This document shows, piece after piece, positions 49,409 to 61,549 of a DNA stretch of 64,000 nucleotides. The stretch is taken from assembly GCF_037038585.1 (NCBI RefSeq), contig NC_092521.1, positions 149,386,605 through 149,450,604 of the forward strand, given 5' to 3'. The translations under genes were made by a program, and so were the position numbers. The notes beneath the pieces were generated by a model. It was not told where the DNA came from and did not search any database. It saw only the letters and a program-made list of their open reading frames with translations. Numbering within the stretch: position 1 is the stretch's first letter; each line of letters starts with the position of its first letter. Source of the stretch: Patagioenas fasciata (Eukaryota > Chordata > Aves > Columbiformes > Columbidae).

Positions 49409-52400
49409 AACCTCAGATAATTACAATTAATGAGTCAGGGCTCAGCTATCTGTCTCCTGTCACTGGGACTATTTTTAACCCCAAAAACACCAACTTGATT
49501 TTCAGACATGGTGTCTCACCTCTCTACAGGTGTGTGAGAGGAAAGGAACCTGTTCCAGTGACTCCGGGGCAACACCCTGCCCAGAGGTGGAAAAGAGCTT
49601 GAGGCAGGAGTGAGGGCACCAGGACAGAGACCAGTGGTGAGAGCAGGGACAGGTGCTCATCCCACAGGGAAGTCTGAACAGCAGGAGAGATCTGAGGAAA
49701 AATCCCAGGTGCACATTTCTTCAAAGGGAATTTTACTAAGAAACTGAGAAACTAAACAATCTGTCCCTGCTGATATAAAAAGACGATGCATAATATTAAT
49801 ACCTTGTAATATAATAAGAAAACGTATGCAGGTTCCAGTGTCTAGATTTTCCAGTGGAAGACTGGAAAAATCAAATACTAAAAAACACACAGCAACTCTT
49901 CCGGGCAGGTGTTAAAGGGAATTCCACAATATTCTAGAAGTATCTGATTTTTCCTGACAGAAGAGAGGACTCGTGGCATCCAAGTGCGCTGAGATCCCCC
50001 AGAGAAGGCGATGTACAGCAGAGGGCCTGCATGGCTGGCCAGGGGGCTGGGAGGCAATCCCTGAGCCCTGCCTGCACCCAATAGCATCCCCTCCCTGCAG
50101 GGCTGGGGGGCAGGATGGCATTGGCAACAGGAGAAGGCTGCCTGCACCCCTGCACATCAGAACACCACTGAAATTTCTGCAGTTGCTTTACAATTTTGTT
50201 AAACTTGGAGGCATAATACATTTTGGTTTTCTACCAGGAGCAGAAATGTAGAAATCTAGTCTTCTGTGATGTTCAGCTAGTCTCTTGTTTTATATTAAAT
50301 TATGCTCCCAAAAGGTCACTGCTTTCTATAGGCAGTGTTGTAAAAGTTTGGGTTTTAAGTACTAGAAAACAATTGTGAGATTTGGGTCACTTTGAAAGTA
50401 GGAACTTGGCCACTGCTGATAATCAGACTTCCTTCCTTTTGGAAGAATGTACGACTTGTATCTGACACAATTTAAGTCTATTCTGCTTTAATATGCTTAA
50501 TGTATATATTTGTAGGCAATAATGGAGTAGGAATACACAGAATACCTATTTTTAATTTTAGACAAAACCTGCCAAAGATGTACAATAAGAAGATCTGGGA
50601 AGTAATTTGTCTCTGAAACCTAATTTTTGCAAACTTCAGCCAAGGACGTTTATCATTTTGCTTTCCACCTTCTCCAGGAAACAGGCAGGGGAAAGCAGAG
50701 CAATAAGTAACGCCTTGCAGAACACGCCGTCGGTTGGGCAGGAAGAGGCATCCTTCCTTCCTCTTTAGGGCAACACGAGCTGCTCCGTTTTAGCCAGTGC
50801 CTTTTTGTTTTGCTGAATACTGATCTTCTTGCTACAACATTAAGGTAAGGATTGAGAACAGTCAAAAATGACAATATAGCAACAAACAAAAGACAAGGAA
50901 AAGAGACAACAGCTCGGACAGATCCAATTCCTTCACAGACGTCCTTCTCCATTAGGGTCACAGGACACTCGCTTTCAACAGCATCAGAATTTGATTTTAA
51001 AAAACGCTTTGCTCAAGAAAAAAGAAATTTTTACTCTGTAATATGCACAGCCATCAGACGATTACCACTAAACAATTAAAAAATAATTATTATTCATTAT
51101 CACAAGAAAATAAATGCCTTTAAGGACAAAGCTGTTAAAACAGTTTGAGCGCTCAAAGGTTGCATCATAACGGCTATACAAAGGGGGACAAAGAGGGAAG
51201 ACAGCACAGGAAATGTCACTCTGGCATTTCCTAATTCCTGAGCACTTGGCTTCACAACCTCCGCTTATTTTTGTATATAATTTCCTAATGGAGATTTCCT
51301 TCGTGGAGAAGATAGGCAGCGCCCCACAGCCCCTCTCCCCACAGCCCGCCAGGCCTAAAAGGGTGGGATGCTCCAGGGTGCTGTCCCAGCCCCCCTGGAG
51401 AGCTCAGCCCCATGGCAGCCTCCAGGGCCAGAAGAAACAAGGGCTCCAATCACATCAAATCCTTGGGACACCTGAGCATGAAAGGCCAAACACACTCAGA
51501 CTGTAACTGCCCTGAGGATCATGGCTCCACCAAACAGGAGCAGCTAGAAATATCTTTCCAAATTGTTCCCCCAAAATACTGGATCATGACATCATTACAG
51601 AAAACACTACAGCTTTTCTGTAAAGTTTTGGGTTTGTTTTTTGGTTTTTTTTTTTTTTTAATTTTGTTAACATGAGCCAAACAAAGCAATTTTCTCACTC
51701 TTGTTTTTAGAGAAATCTGAACTCTTTTAGTTGAGACTTTCCATTGCAAGTTCTGCCTCAGGCTCAATATTTCTTTGGAAAGTTTCAGTCCCAATAGTTA
51801 AAGTTTGGCTGAGTTATAAGCATGGTCACATAATGGAAAGAGTCACAAGGGTTTAGTTACAGGCAATATTACTTGCTCAATCACTAATAGACATATTAAT
51901 ATTCATATATTTGGCTAACTTATTCAAATTATGGGAAGATACACAACTAATTACTGAATTTTCAAATAAATTCATTATGTCCAAGGCTTACTTACAGGAA
52001 TAGCTTCTTTAGTGTTACTCATGTACATACAGAGCCAGTATATTCAAGTCAGAAGACTTTTTTTTAAAACAAGGTAACTCTCAGGGGAAAAAAAAGTCTT
52101 TTGCCTACTTATCTGATTAATACAGTGAGGTTATTTGATACATGAGACTGCACAGAAGTGGCAGAACATCATAGCATACTGTTATTTCATTTTGTAAAGG
52201 GAAAGGATTTTTCTTATTTTTCCACTTTTCTGCATACATAAATTATATTGAAATATTGATAGAATTTTGATAGAATATTGACAGAATGAGAAGATATCAA
52301 TAAATATATGATCTGCTGCTGGATCTGTTCTGCTTAGCAATGCCAAAACCACACCAACAATAAGCCATGGCCTCCCAGGGCTCCCCGACACCAGCAGAAG

Positions 52401-54419
52401 GTGAACCTCCAGCTCGCATCGGCGGTGACTGTGCCCTGCACCCATCAGCTTTCCAGTGACAACTTGAATGCCACTGGAAATCAACATTTTTCTCCCATGA
52501 CACTGAGGCATATGTATGCATTTTTTTGCTCTTCCCCTGTTCAATAGGAAACCTCTATTGACACTTCCACTGCATTCTTTCACATACCTTAATCCTTCTT
52601 CTTCGACTGGGATAATCCCCAGACAATACGACATACGAAGTCAGGGCAAGTGGAAAGACAAATTATCACAATTAATTGCATCTAATAACTTCTGGGATAA
52701 AATAATGTGGTTTTGCATGCAGCTCTACATTTACTTGAATCAACCTTTTCTGCTGTACGCGCAGTGGAACGGTCCTACTGTGAAACAACACTATTTCAGC
52801 TTTATGTGCTTATCATTCTTGTGGTTTTCAAATTGACCTAGACAGGTAAGTATTATAGCTCAACTTGTAGATGGATTTTCATGCAGATCCCACTGTGATC
52901 AAGTATAGTCAGTTTGATTTTCAACAACCCTGTCAGATGAAAACTTACAGCCCGTCTTGAAACAAAGATGAATGGGATGATCTTTGATGTTACAAGCCCA
53001 GTAGGAGGGAAAGTAGATAAAAGGTGTTTATATGCCATCTTCTGCTGTTAAAATAATGCACAATGCAAAGTCAAAGTAAGCATTTCAGTTTAAGTAAAAT
53101 CAGCAATGGCCTGCAGAAATCTGACAGGGATAAGTAGACCTCTTGCAAAGAGGGCATAGAAACAGTCTTCCCTTAGTACTTGTCTTTAAAAATCCATCTA
53201 GCTGTAAATTTTCACATGCAGATGAAGACAACAACAATAAAATCAGTTCTTTGTTGTGAATGAAGTATTAACAATTTTATAATGACAATGGAGATCACAA
53301 GCAGTGAGTATCTTGCCAACAGTGCCTTGGAATTCACACAATTGACTTAAAATCTTGGTAAACAAAGTAAGTGGTTACCCTAGTATTTGTGCTGCAAAAC
53401 ATCTTCCTTTATAAAACACCTTTGGAACATATTAGGGAATTTATAATATCTTCAACTTGCTTTGGAAACGTAGCAAGAAGAAAGACCCAGCACCAGAAAA
53501 GAGCCTTTTCTCTGTCCTGTGACTTTGTGCCATGATTTAGCCAAAATATAAAGCTATGAACATTCCTTTCAGTCACATTCTCAACAAAAATGGTGGCAAC
53601 ACACCAAAAATAACTGAGCCTACACATTTCAACTGAAGGCCAGACCAAGATACTACTACAGGAGCAGCTGCGACAGCGGCTGCATGGGGGGCTGAAAGCA
53701 AGTGGTGACGCTGAAAGAGGGAAGCAGAGGGGTGCTCTGCCCACTCCCCATATCACCCCAGCAACCCATTCTCCACACCCCAAAAACCACCATTATCCTG
53801 GGTGAGACCAGCCCAGTTAGCCCTGTAACTCAAGCTGTGGTGCCCGACTGAAGGTTCAGGTTTCAGATCCCGCAAAGGAGGAATGCTGCTGCCATGGCTG
53901 GGAATTCCACCTTAGGAGGAAAAAAAAGAGACACATTGTTTTCACCTTTAGAAAACCCAGACTACAAAGAAAGGTACTGAGGGGTTAGAATGCTGGCATA
54001 TGGCCACTTGTGCGTTTGATTTAGTCCCTTTTGTGAACACACTATAAGACAGTCTTTAATTGCATAATCATATATTATTAGGATTTGGGTGGACTTTTTT
54101 TCCACACGGCTTGATTCGGTAGTCAATAAACAGCCACAGGCATAAAGTATTAATCAGGTTTGTGTAATGAATTAGGTTATTTTTAAGGAAATATTTGTCT
54201 CATTGAGACTCAGCGTTAAATACATTTCACTGCCGTTAACTCTGGAGAACAATTTGGTTGTGAAGAGGTAACTCCCAGTTTTCTGTTCTCCTTCGGTTTC
54301 CAAAAAGAGTTTTTTGAACTCCTGAACCCAAGTATTACTGATTAATTCGCTGCATTCGCAGAGCTGGATGCACGGAAGGGCATAGAGAAAAGAGCAAGGG
54401 GGAGGAGAAGGCACCCACC
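49409..54419. other. non-coding stretch, no gene recognised
   Basis: AT-rich sequence with a moderately GC-rich patch near 49.5-50.15 kb giving overlapping minus-strand frames without domains. A T-run lies near 51640-51660. No host exon, RNA gene or clear transposon was identified except the possible SINE relic near 53.8 kb. Confidence 0.55.
53805..53885 (+). repeat. possible tRNA-derived SINE relic
   Basis: The text 'agttagccctgtaactcaag' (A-box-like) is followed about 35 bases later by 'ggttcaggtttcagatccc' (B-box-like) with an intervening 'gcccgactgaa' resembling an anticodon arm. The spacing is tRNA-like but no cloverleaf forms, so it is more likely a diverged SINE than a tRNA gene. Confidence 0.35.
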
Positions 54420-55330
54420 CGTGGGTGGGGGTGGCTGGGTGGCTGGAGCACTGGTGTGATCTGCACCAGCTCCTGCGGGAGAGATAAACACTGCGCCCAA
54501 GTAGCCGTTCAGGAGCCCCTGGGAGCCCTGGGTGCTCGGGGTCAGGCGGGGGATGGGACGGAAAGTCCCCGCTTCTGTATTTTTAAGCCCGTGGGTCAAA
54601 CCGACTGCGCGGCGCTCGAAGAAGCAGAAGATGCTCCTGGGCCGCCGCGGCCCCCCCGGCCTCTGAACCCGGTGGTTGCGTTTCGAGCCCGGTTTTCCGC
54701 AGGAAACGAGACAAGAGCAGCAGCGCTGCCCGCCGCCCGCCCAGCGCCCACGCGTGGGTGGGTCCGTCCTGGCAAAACGGTACTCGCGACCGTAAAGACC
54801 CTAAGTTCCTGCAGGAGCCGGGATAAAGCCGGGATGCGCTGCTCTGGAGCCGGCGGTGCTCCCACGCCCCCTCCACATGCCAACCCGCGGGGGGCTGAGC
54901 AGGAATCGGCGGGGAGGCGGGCATGGAGTTGCCACTGAATGGGCTCGTAAGGACCCCGGGCTGGAGATGGAAAACTTGTGGGGAGCGGTCCTGATGGGAC
55001 AACTTGTGCTCCCGAAGGACGTCCACAGGACCGTGTCCCTGCCTGATTTGTGCCCGCGGGATCTCAGCATCCCTTTGGAGCATCCTTCCGGGGCGCCGGA
55101 CTCCCTCCAGCCCGCGGGACCCCTGCCCGCCCGGGAAACTCCCACACCTCTTGTAGGCCCTTCCTTTAAGGCATGGTTCGTTAATAAACGAAGTAATACC
55201 TAACAAAGCTTCTTCCCCTGACCAAACAGCCGACACGGCCGGGGAGCTTTCCTTTCGCACCCCTCTCCCCTCAGAAAAAGGCCACACTCCTTCCCCTGCA
55301 CCCCCGCGGAAGGGGCTAGGAGGAAGGAGA
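54420..55330. promoter_or_regulatory. CpG-rich block (CpG island-like)
   Basis: The block is GC-rich with many CpG dinucleotides, sharply bounded by AT-rich sequence on both sides. Long frames on both strands (up to 234 codons on the minus strand) are explained by the scarcity of AT-rich stop codons and show no domains. It could be a promoter or a developmental CpG island, but no transcription start, TATA box or first exon could be fixed. Confidence 0.6.
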
Positions 55331-56684
55331 GGCTTAACCCTCCTCTGCCTCCTCCTTCCCCTTATTAAAATCCCAGGGCCTCTAATTGTCCGGCTTAGTT
55401 ATATTGCTGAATGAGGAAAGTAAATTATCTACTCTTTGGGGAAGATTTTTATGCTGAGGCGAAGATGTTACATTCTTGTTCTGAGTTTGTTGTGTTGTTC
55501 TCCATATATTTGTAACTCAACTGCTTAATTAAGGCTATAGAAATGCAAGTTGTTGATATATATATAATTACGTTATATAATCCACATTATATAATGGACT
55601 CATACCTCGCATGCTTATGAACACTATTGCTTCAAGAACCCTGCGAAAACACATTTGGAAAAACAAAGACATTTTCCCACTACTACTTACTTTTGTACTG
55701 GGAACCAAGGGAAAAAAATCAGTGACAGCTACATAAGTTAAAACCCAAGAATAACTGGTTAAGTTTATAGCTCTCCCTGTTCGCAGCTGATAGAGCCAGA
55801 CATTAATGTAAACAGCTGTGAATCTTATTGTGAGTATTTTTTCATGAGGAAAATAAGGGAGTTACAGGAAAGCAGCAAAAAGGTTGTCTAACGGAAACCA
55901 GAAGAAATACATTTTTTAACCATAGTGCTTATTGAAAGATCAGCATATTTAAATTTGTTAAAACGGAAAATAACTCAGTTGCTGTGAGCCCTTAGCTCCT
56001 GGATAGCATTTTAAACCAGAAGATGTCATCAAAAATCTGTATATTTGCCTAGCACTGGTACTTAGATTTCACAAGGCGATTTTCTTTTCGGTACAAAGTG
56101 TATCAGTGTCTCTCCCTCTCTGTAAAACATTTCCTATTTAAGAGGTGATAGAACACTCGGGTTTTTGAAAGACTAATTGATATTTAGGTTGACAAACGCT
56201 GTCTGAAGATGTTTTCATTAACATTTTTGTCTAACTAGGCTGAAAAAGGGTTAAAAGTAACTATAGTCTCACAGTCAACAAAAAGCTATTGAAATCTTTG
56301 ATTATCCCTGCAGCAAAGGAAAGAGGATAGTAATACAACAGCAACCTCTCTTGGGGTAAAGTCAAGATTTAATAACCTAGGACCAAAGCAATTGTTCAAA
56401 TCAAGCAAAGGAAGTTCCAAATATTTTCAAGTACAATCTATTTCCTTGTGTTTATTTTGATCAAGATGCCCTCAGATAAATAGCCCTCTTCCACAGAAGG
56501 CAATAGAAATGTCACCATTGACCCCAGGGAGATCAGGATGGATGCCTGGACATCATGTGGGAACATTAATTTAATATTCTGCAAAACAGTGCCATTAAAG
56601 AGTCAATATCCACTGTCCATTCTTTCTCTGTTTTGTCAGATTTTTTGTTATTATGACTATTTAATCAAATCACGGACCTAGAAT

Positions 56685-57000
56685 TCAGTGTTTTAAAAGA
56701 TCTAGCAGATCAAGCGATCTGTCTTCCTTTGAACGCAGTGTTCCTTCGTAGGGTTTTTCTACTGCTTCATGGAGTTCAGTTTGTTCAAATGCTCCAGGTG
56801 ATAAGCGCTCCTTAAAGAGCCTTACTACACGTTGTAACGGATCTCTGACTATGATCAAATCCTGCTGTTTCTTGCTATGCAGGAAGTCTTTCCAAATTAG
56901 TCTAACACCAGGGCTGAGCACTGTGACTAATCGGCATAACTGCACTGTTCATGCTATCTGTAAGGCAGGTTCAGCAGGGAAAATATCAGCACCGAGAATG
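56685..57000 (-). pseudogene. unrecognised protein-like frame, possibly a decayed retrocopy
   Basis: A minus-strand frame of 86 codons (ATG near 56945, stop at 56685) reads like a real soluble protein. It is rich in charged residues, leucine and arginine, with blocks such as RLIWKDFLHSKKQQ, DLIIVRDPLQRVVRLF and SLDLLDLLKH. The similar-looking frame continues upstream past a stop to about 57000. I do not recognise the family. No intron signature is clear, and there are stops on both sides, so an old processed pseudogene or a chance frame are both possible. Confidence 0.3.
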
Positions 57001-58084
57001 TGCTTGTTATTCTATGGAGTAAGGGGCAAAATCTTAAAGAAAAAAGACCAGGGGATGGATTTAAAAGTTTAAACCTGGCATATAAATAATTATGTAAAGA
57101 TGCTTTACCCTGGAGGTACTTTGTCAATAACAACTCTAGATATACTGAAGGAAAATGAAAAACTACTCGAGAGCAGCCTCAAGGGAAGGTACCTGCATGT
57201 TAGAATCTTCACATGCTTCTTGGCAAGTGTCACTGAGTTCAGAATGAGCAGAAGCTGTGATCCTCAGTGTTAAATTTTATGACACTACAAAAAAAAAAAA
57301 AAAAAAGTCCAGAAGAGCAGATACATTTTGTTTAACACTGGCCGTTAGATCTTACCCACTTCACCCAGTGTTGCATTCAAAACTTGTGTCTGACAAAGGT
57401 ATAATTTCCAAAAAACGGTGAATTAGCCACCTCCCTGGGCAGTATCTTACCAACGAGTGCTTTCCTTCACTTGTGAATTGTCTGGCTTCAGTTTCCAGCT
57501 ACTCGTTCAGCCTGTGCCTGTCTCCACTAGGTTAAAGAGACCTTCCACTCCTCACATTTCTGTCTCTGGAGGATATTTTATGTTGTAATCCAGCCCCTTA
57601 AGAAAGGATACACTCCAATAAGATCTTGAACTGCACTTTGTGATTTCAAGACATAAGCGGGGAGAGGGTGTCTCTTCTATGCTCTTCAAAATTTCGTTAT
57701 CCCTTTGAAAAAAAAAAAAAAAACAAAAACAGTGTGCAATAGGGCATCGTTACTCTGACTGGACTTAAAGTTGAGGGAATGGCTTGTAAGGGGAAGGATG
57801 GAAGTAAAAGTATAAATTGAGCAGCTGAGGGATCCCAGGAGCCACATTTTATGAAGTTTTATTTTGTTAGGTTCTTACACAGAGTTTGCTGTTACCTGTT
57901 TGAATAAATATTGCTGTAAATCTTCGCCTTTTTCTTCTTAGTACTGGCTGTTGGTCTGCAATATATAAATAAAATTAAAAAAAAAAAAAAAACAACAAAC
58001 ACATTCTTAGAGAACAGAGAGAAAACATCAGAAGCCCCTCTGCACCCCCCTCAAAAAAAAAAAAAAAAGGTCAGGATCAGCCTG

Positions 58085-58185
58085 TACCTCAGTGAAGCCC
58101 AGAGGAACCTCATTGCAGTCCTTTCTCCACGACGCCTCATGGAGGGTGGGTGGGAGAGCTGCGCGGCAGCCGTGGCCAAAGCTCT
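58085..58185 (+). repeat. possible CR1 LINE fragment, sense
   Basis: The text 'gaggaacctcattgcagtcc', then 'tttctccacgac', 'catggagggtgggtggga' resembles the sense CR1 segment around 'ggagacctcattgcagcctt' and the following 'ggaggttgtagccaggtggg'. The copy is short and diverged, and the edges are uncertain. Confidence 0.4.
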
Positions 58186-58799
58186 GCCCAGAGAGCTCCC
58201 AAGAGACAGAGAGGTCCCCAGGGCTGAAGAGGTCCCAAGGGCCTTCAGAAGGTCCTCGAGGTCCTGGTGACAGGAACTGTGGGTTACCCTGACCAGCAGC
58301 ACCCAGGTAGTCACAGCCGCTTAGGTGGATGCTTGGAAAGGAAAACTGCTCTTGAAAAAATAATGCAAATCTCCTTCGCAGTTCAAATCAGACCCTGGTT
58401 GCCAAGTTGGGGTTCTTATTCAGATTTCACTGCTGGGGAACTATTAATCTCTACAGTCATGTTCATTTACTGTGACGTTTGTTTTAGGTCCGGACAAAGA
58501 ATGTGTTTGATAAAATGAGGGCAATATCTTTTTCGTTTATAGAGGCAATTAGCTACACACTCACTGTTGTCAGAGCGACACAGCATCAATCACAGACAGA
58601 GATCGGTTTCTTTAAAAGTTAAATTCCCTGCTGTTGGCCCTGCCAGTGTTTTAGTCACATGCATTATGTTTACTTTGGGGAGGAAAACGTGTTTCATTCT
58701 GGCAAGGGGAACAAAAAGCTTTGGATGAGAGCTCCTTTGTCAAGGGAAGACAGAATATTCTGATGCTTTAGATAAAAAGGGGAGATAAGGTACCTGATT

Positions 58800-59060
58800 T
58801 GCCGCTGCTGCTTTAATCGCCGTTATTATGGCTTATTGTGACACGGTCCGCTGAAGTCTGCGGGATTGTTGCTTTCTCATGGCACAGCTTGCCCCTTCAC
58901 GATTTTACAGTCTTCCTCGCAAACATTAGATTAATCAATAAATCTCCATGTGCTATTTTTAATTCTCTCGTGCATAAAGATCGGCGCGAAACGTCGCTTC
59001 TCCTCTCCAGCATTTGTGTCTCTCGGGCAGTTTGGCAGGATGCAGATTTTTGTCTACTTT
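58800..59060. promoter_or_regulatory. candidate regulatory element with homeodomain sites
   Basis: AT-rich and CpG-containing mixed-composition sequence with clustered factor-like motifs. These include a palindromic GATTAATC (58929-58936, bicoid/Otx-type half sites head to head) next to ATTAG and CAATAAAT cores, flanked by non-repetitive sequence. The texture resembles deeply conserved enhancers near developmental genes. No alignment was available. Confidence 0.35.
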
Positions 59061-59649
59061 TCTAAGCTTTCGCCTTTACCGCTCATGAAAGCCCATCAAC
59101 AAGGCAAATATACAGATGCCAAATCTCGGGAATCTTCCCTGCTCGGAAGAGAACCCCAGCGCTGACTTCTTGGCTACTCCCCAGAAACTTCAAATGGATA
59201 ACAAACAGTAAGGCGATGGTGTGGGGAGGACATAACCCTTCCCTCCTCGCCTTGTTTCAGGGCTTCATTGGGCTATGTCACTTAGAACAACCAGTGACGC
59301 AGGTCGAGTACCGCACGGCGCAGCGCCGCGCACAGGCGCGCACAACGGCGCAGCGCCGCGCCAGCCGCCAGCATTCAGCTCTGCTGAGCGGGGCGAGGTG
59401 GCGCAGGAAAGGACTGTGATTTTGAAAACATTGCTCTGTTATTTCAGTCACTACGATGGAGGCTGGGAGCTCGCAAGGCAGCGTCAGAGTGCGGGCCCTG
59501 CGCGGCTCTGCGCGGTAGAGCCGCCGCTACCACCGTACACGGTGCTCACAAATCACCCCTTAAAAACACAAGAGGGAAACCTCGTCGCGCTTAATGGCCT
59601 GTATGGAGTATTTCTAGTGCAGATTTTTCTTCATTGGTTTCCAACACCG

Positions 59650-59689
59650 CCCCCACCCGACCCCCCCGACCCCCCCCCCAAAAAAAAAA
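59650..59689 (-). repeat. C-tract / A-tract; G-quadruplex-capable on minus strand
   Basis: Four C-runs (59650-59654, 59656-59658, 59661-59667, 59670-59679) separated by 1-2 bases are followed by ten A. The complementary strand has four G-runs with very short loops, the textbook pattern for a G-quadruplex. Confidence 0.75.
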
Positions 59690-60944
59690 TCTGTCTAAAA
59701 CCAGGAAAAATTCGGCCCTGATTTTTCAGAGCAACGGTCCAGCCCTTGCACAAGCGAGGGGCAACCCCAGCTCCCGCGTTAGTCTCCTCGGCTTCATTTT
59801 GAGTGTAAAAGAGGCGCAGATGCGAGTGAGGTTGCTGAAGTTCGCCGGTGTCCGTTCGTCCTGCCGCGGCCATCGGCCCCCTGCGTTCCGCAGCCCCTCG
59901 GGGGTTTCTCTGGGAGGACCCCACTTACGGTCACCGCTCCTTCTCACTAACCTCAAGAGCCAGAATAACACCACAACTATGTGAGGTTGACGGGTGGGGC
60001 GGGCCAACGCGGAGGAGTGCGTACGGCGACACTGCAACCCCCCCTCCACTGCCCCAGGGAGGGCAGAATGGGGCCGCAAGACCCTTCTGGGGAAGCCGCA
60101 AAATACTGTGGATGATGGAGATTGTCCTCCCTCCCTTTAATCTTTTTCTTAATTAACTTTATTTGGTTTGCCCTAGGGACGAGTGGTGCAAGGCTGAGGG
60201 AGGATGTTCCGCGGCAATAGCTTCCCTGGGCACGCCCCCGCCGCTCCTCCTCCAAAACGGAGCTGCCACCGTGCCCGTGTGCGCGGAGGGAACACGGGCA
60301 CCTAGGAGAGCATCTGCACTGGCGGCCGGTCGGACCCCTCGCTACAACTGTGCGGGGCTGGCAGGAACTCTGCGTTCTTCCGGCTTCGTGCGGTGCGGAG
60401 CGATGCGGAGCAGCGGGCACGGCATGTCTCGCCCCGCCTACGAGCGAGCGGGATGGTCCCCGCCATGAAGCGAAGCACCGGGGGTCCTGTGGCCCGAGGG
60501 TCAGACCCCGTGAGCGGCGCAGCTGCCGTCGGAGGGGGCGATTCTGCCCGGGCAGCCTCACCGGCACCTTCCCCGGGTATGCCTCCTTTGCAGCCGGCGG
60601 CAGGGTTGCCTCAGCACCACTGCCCTTGACTAATCCCCCATCCCGTGGCTCCCGCGTGGAAAATCACCCCCGTGGCAGCACACCGCGCTTCACTAACGCG
60701 CTCCGCAAAACCAGCCATGACGGCATCGGGGGCGGGGGGCGATAACGGAGACGGCGAGAACATCGAGGGTATTTCAGGACGCGAAAAGCGGTGGGACCTC
60801 CGCCGTCGGGCGAGACGCGGAATCCCAGCGACCAGCCGCGACGTGGAGGGGCCGCCACTGGCGCTCCCCGCCCGTTCCACCTTAAGAGCTCCTGCCCCTT
60901 TAAGGGGCGGTCCGGCCTCCGAGGCGCTGCCGCGCCGTCGCCAC

Positions 60945-60963
60945 CGCCCTGCAGGGGGCGCTG
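60945..60963 (+). promoter_or_regulatory. CTCF-like binding motif
   Basis: The text cgccctgcagggggcgctg closely matches the vertebrate CTCF core (C-rich lead, then AGGGGGCGCT). It lies inside the CpG-rich block beside GC boxes. Binding is inferred from sequence alone. Confidence 0.5.
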
Positions 60964-61549
60964 CCGGCCCGCGTTTGGCTCCGATGGCGGCGGGCGGGGC
61001 AGCGGCCTCGGCGGAGCGGAACGGAGCGGACCGGAGCGGACCTGAGCGGCCCCTCCTCCGGCGACGCACCGGGCCCGGCACTCTCCGCCTCTGCCGAGGA
61101 GACGCCCCCCGCGCCACTGTTCCCCTTTGTTCCCCTGGGGGCCAGGGACACTGGCCGCCCCCAAAAGCTCCCCGCGGGACCTCCGCGCAGGTGTGGGAAC
61201 GGGGCAGCCTCCTGCCAGTGCTACGGAGGGTGCCCAACCGCGCCCCCGCTGCCCCCCGCTCCGGACACTTCCCAGGAGCGACCGGCGGGCTCTCCCCGCC
61301 GTGCCCGCGGATGAGCTGGCGGGCGGGAGAGCCGCAGATTCTAAGTTCTCCCGCCCGAGTGCCGGTGCCGGCCGGGGCTCTGGCGTGTGTCTCGGCGGGT
61401 GACAGGAGCCTGACCGATATGTCCCGTTCTTCTCTTCGGACAGCACTTAAAGAGAACGTGCGGAAAAGCTGGGTCGCTCCTTCCCTGCCCCGAGATCAGC
61501 ATTATATGTTACCGGGTGATGAGCCTTTGTTCAAACTCTCCAACGAGTT

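Larger units (their letters stand above)
55331..59239. other. AT-rich stretch between CpG-rich blocks
   Basis: No gene was identified. It contains A-runs (57287-57306, 57708-57723, 57978-57993, 58054-58068), a minus-strand protein-like open frame at 56685-56945, a CR1-like piece near 58.1 kb and a possible regulatory element near 58.8-59.05 kb, each listed separately. Several stretches are rich in TAAT-type cores. Confidence 0.5.
59240..61480. promoter_or_regulatory. large CpG-rich block (CpG island-like)
   Basis: About 2.2 kb of GC-rich, CpG-dense sequence with GC-box-like motifs (for example near 60869 and 60904), a CTCF-like motif at 60945-60963 and short GC-rich tandem repeats (59315-59361; 61011-61050). 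Long frames on both strands, such as 322 codons at 60645-61613, are expected from the composition and carry no domains. A promoter or island of a nearby gene is likely, but no exon could be assigned with confidence. Confidence 0.65.

Noticed and set aside
54583..55287. A 234-codon minus-strand frame in the first CpG-rich block
   Set aside because: It has the same composition effect, with overlapping frames on both strands and no recognisable motif.
57287..57306. A-runs (here and near 57710, 57980 and 58054) as retrocopy poly(A) tails
   Set aside because: No retroposed body or flanking duplication was recognised upstream of any of them.
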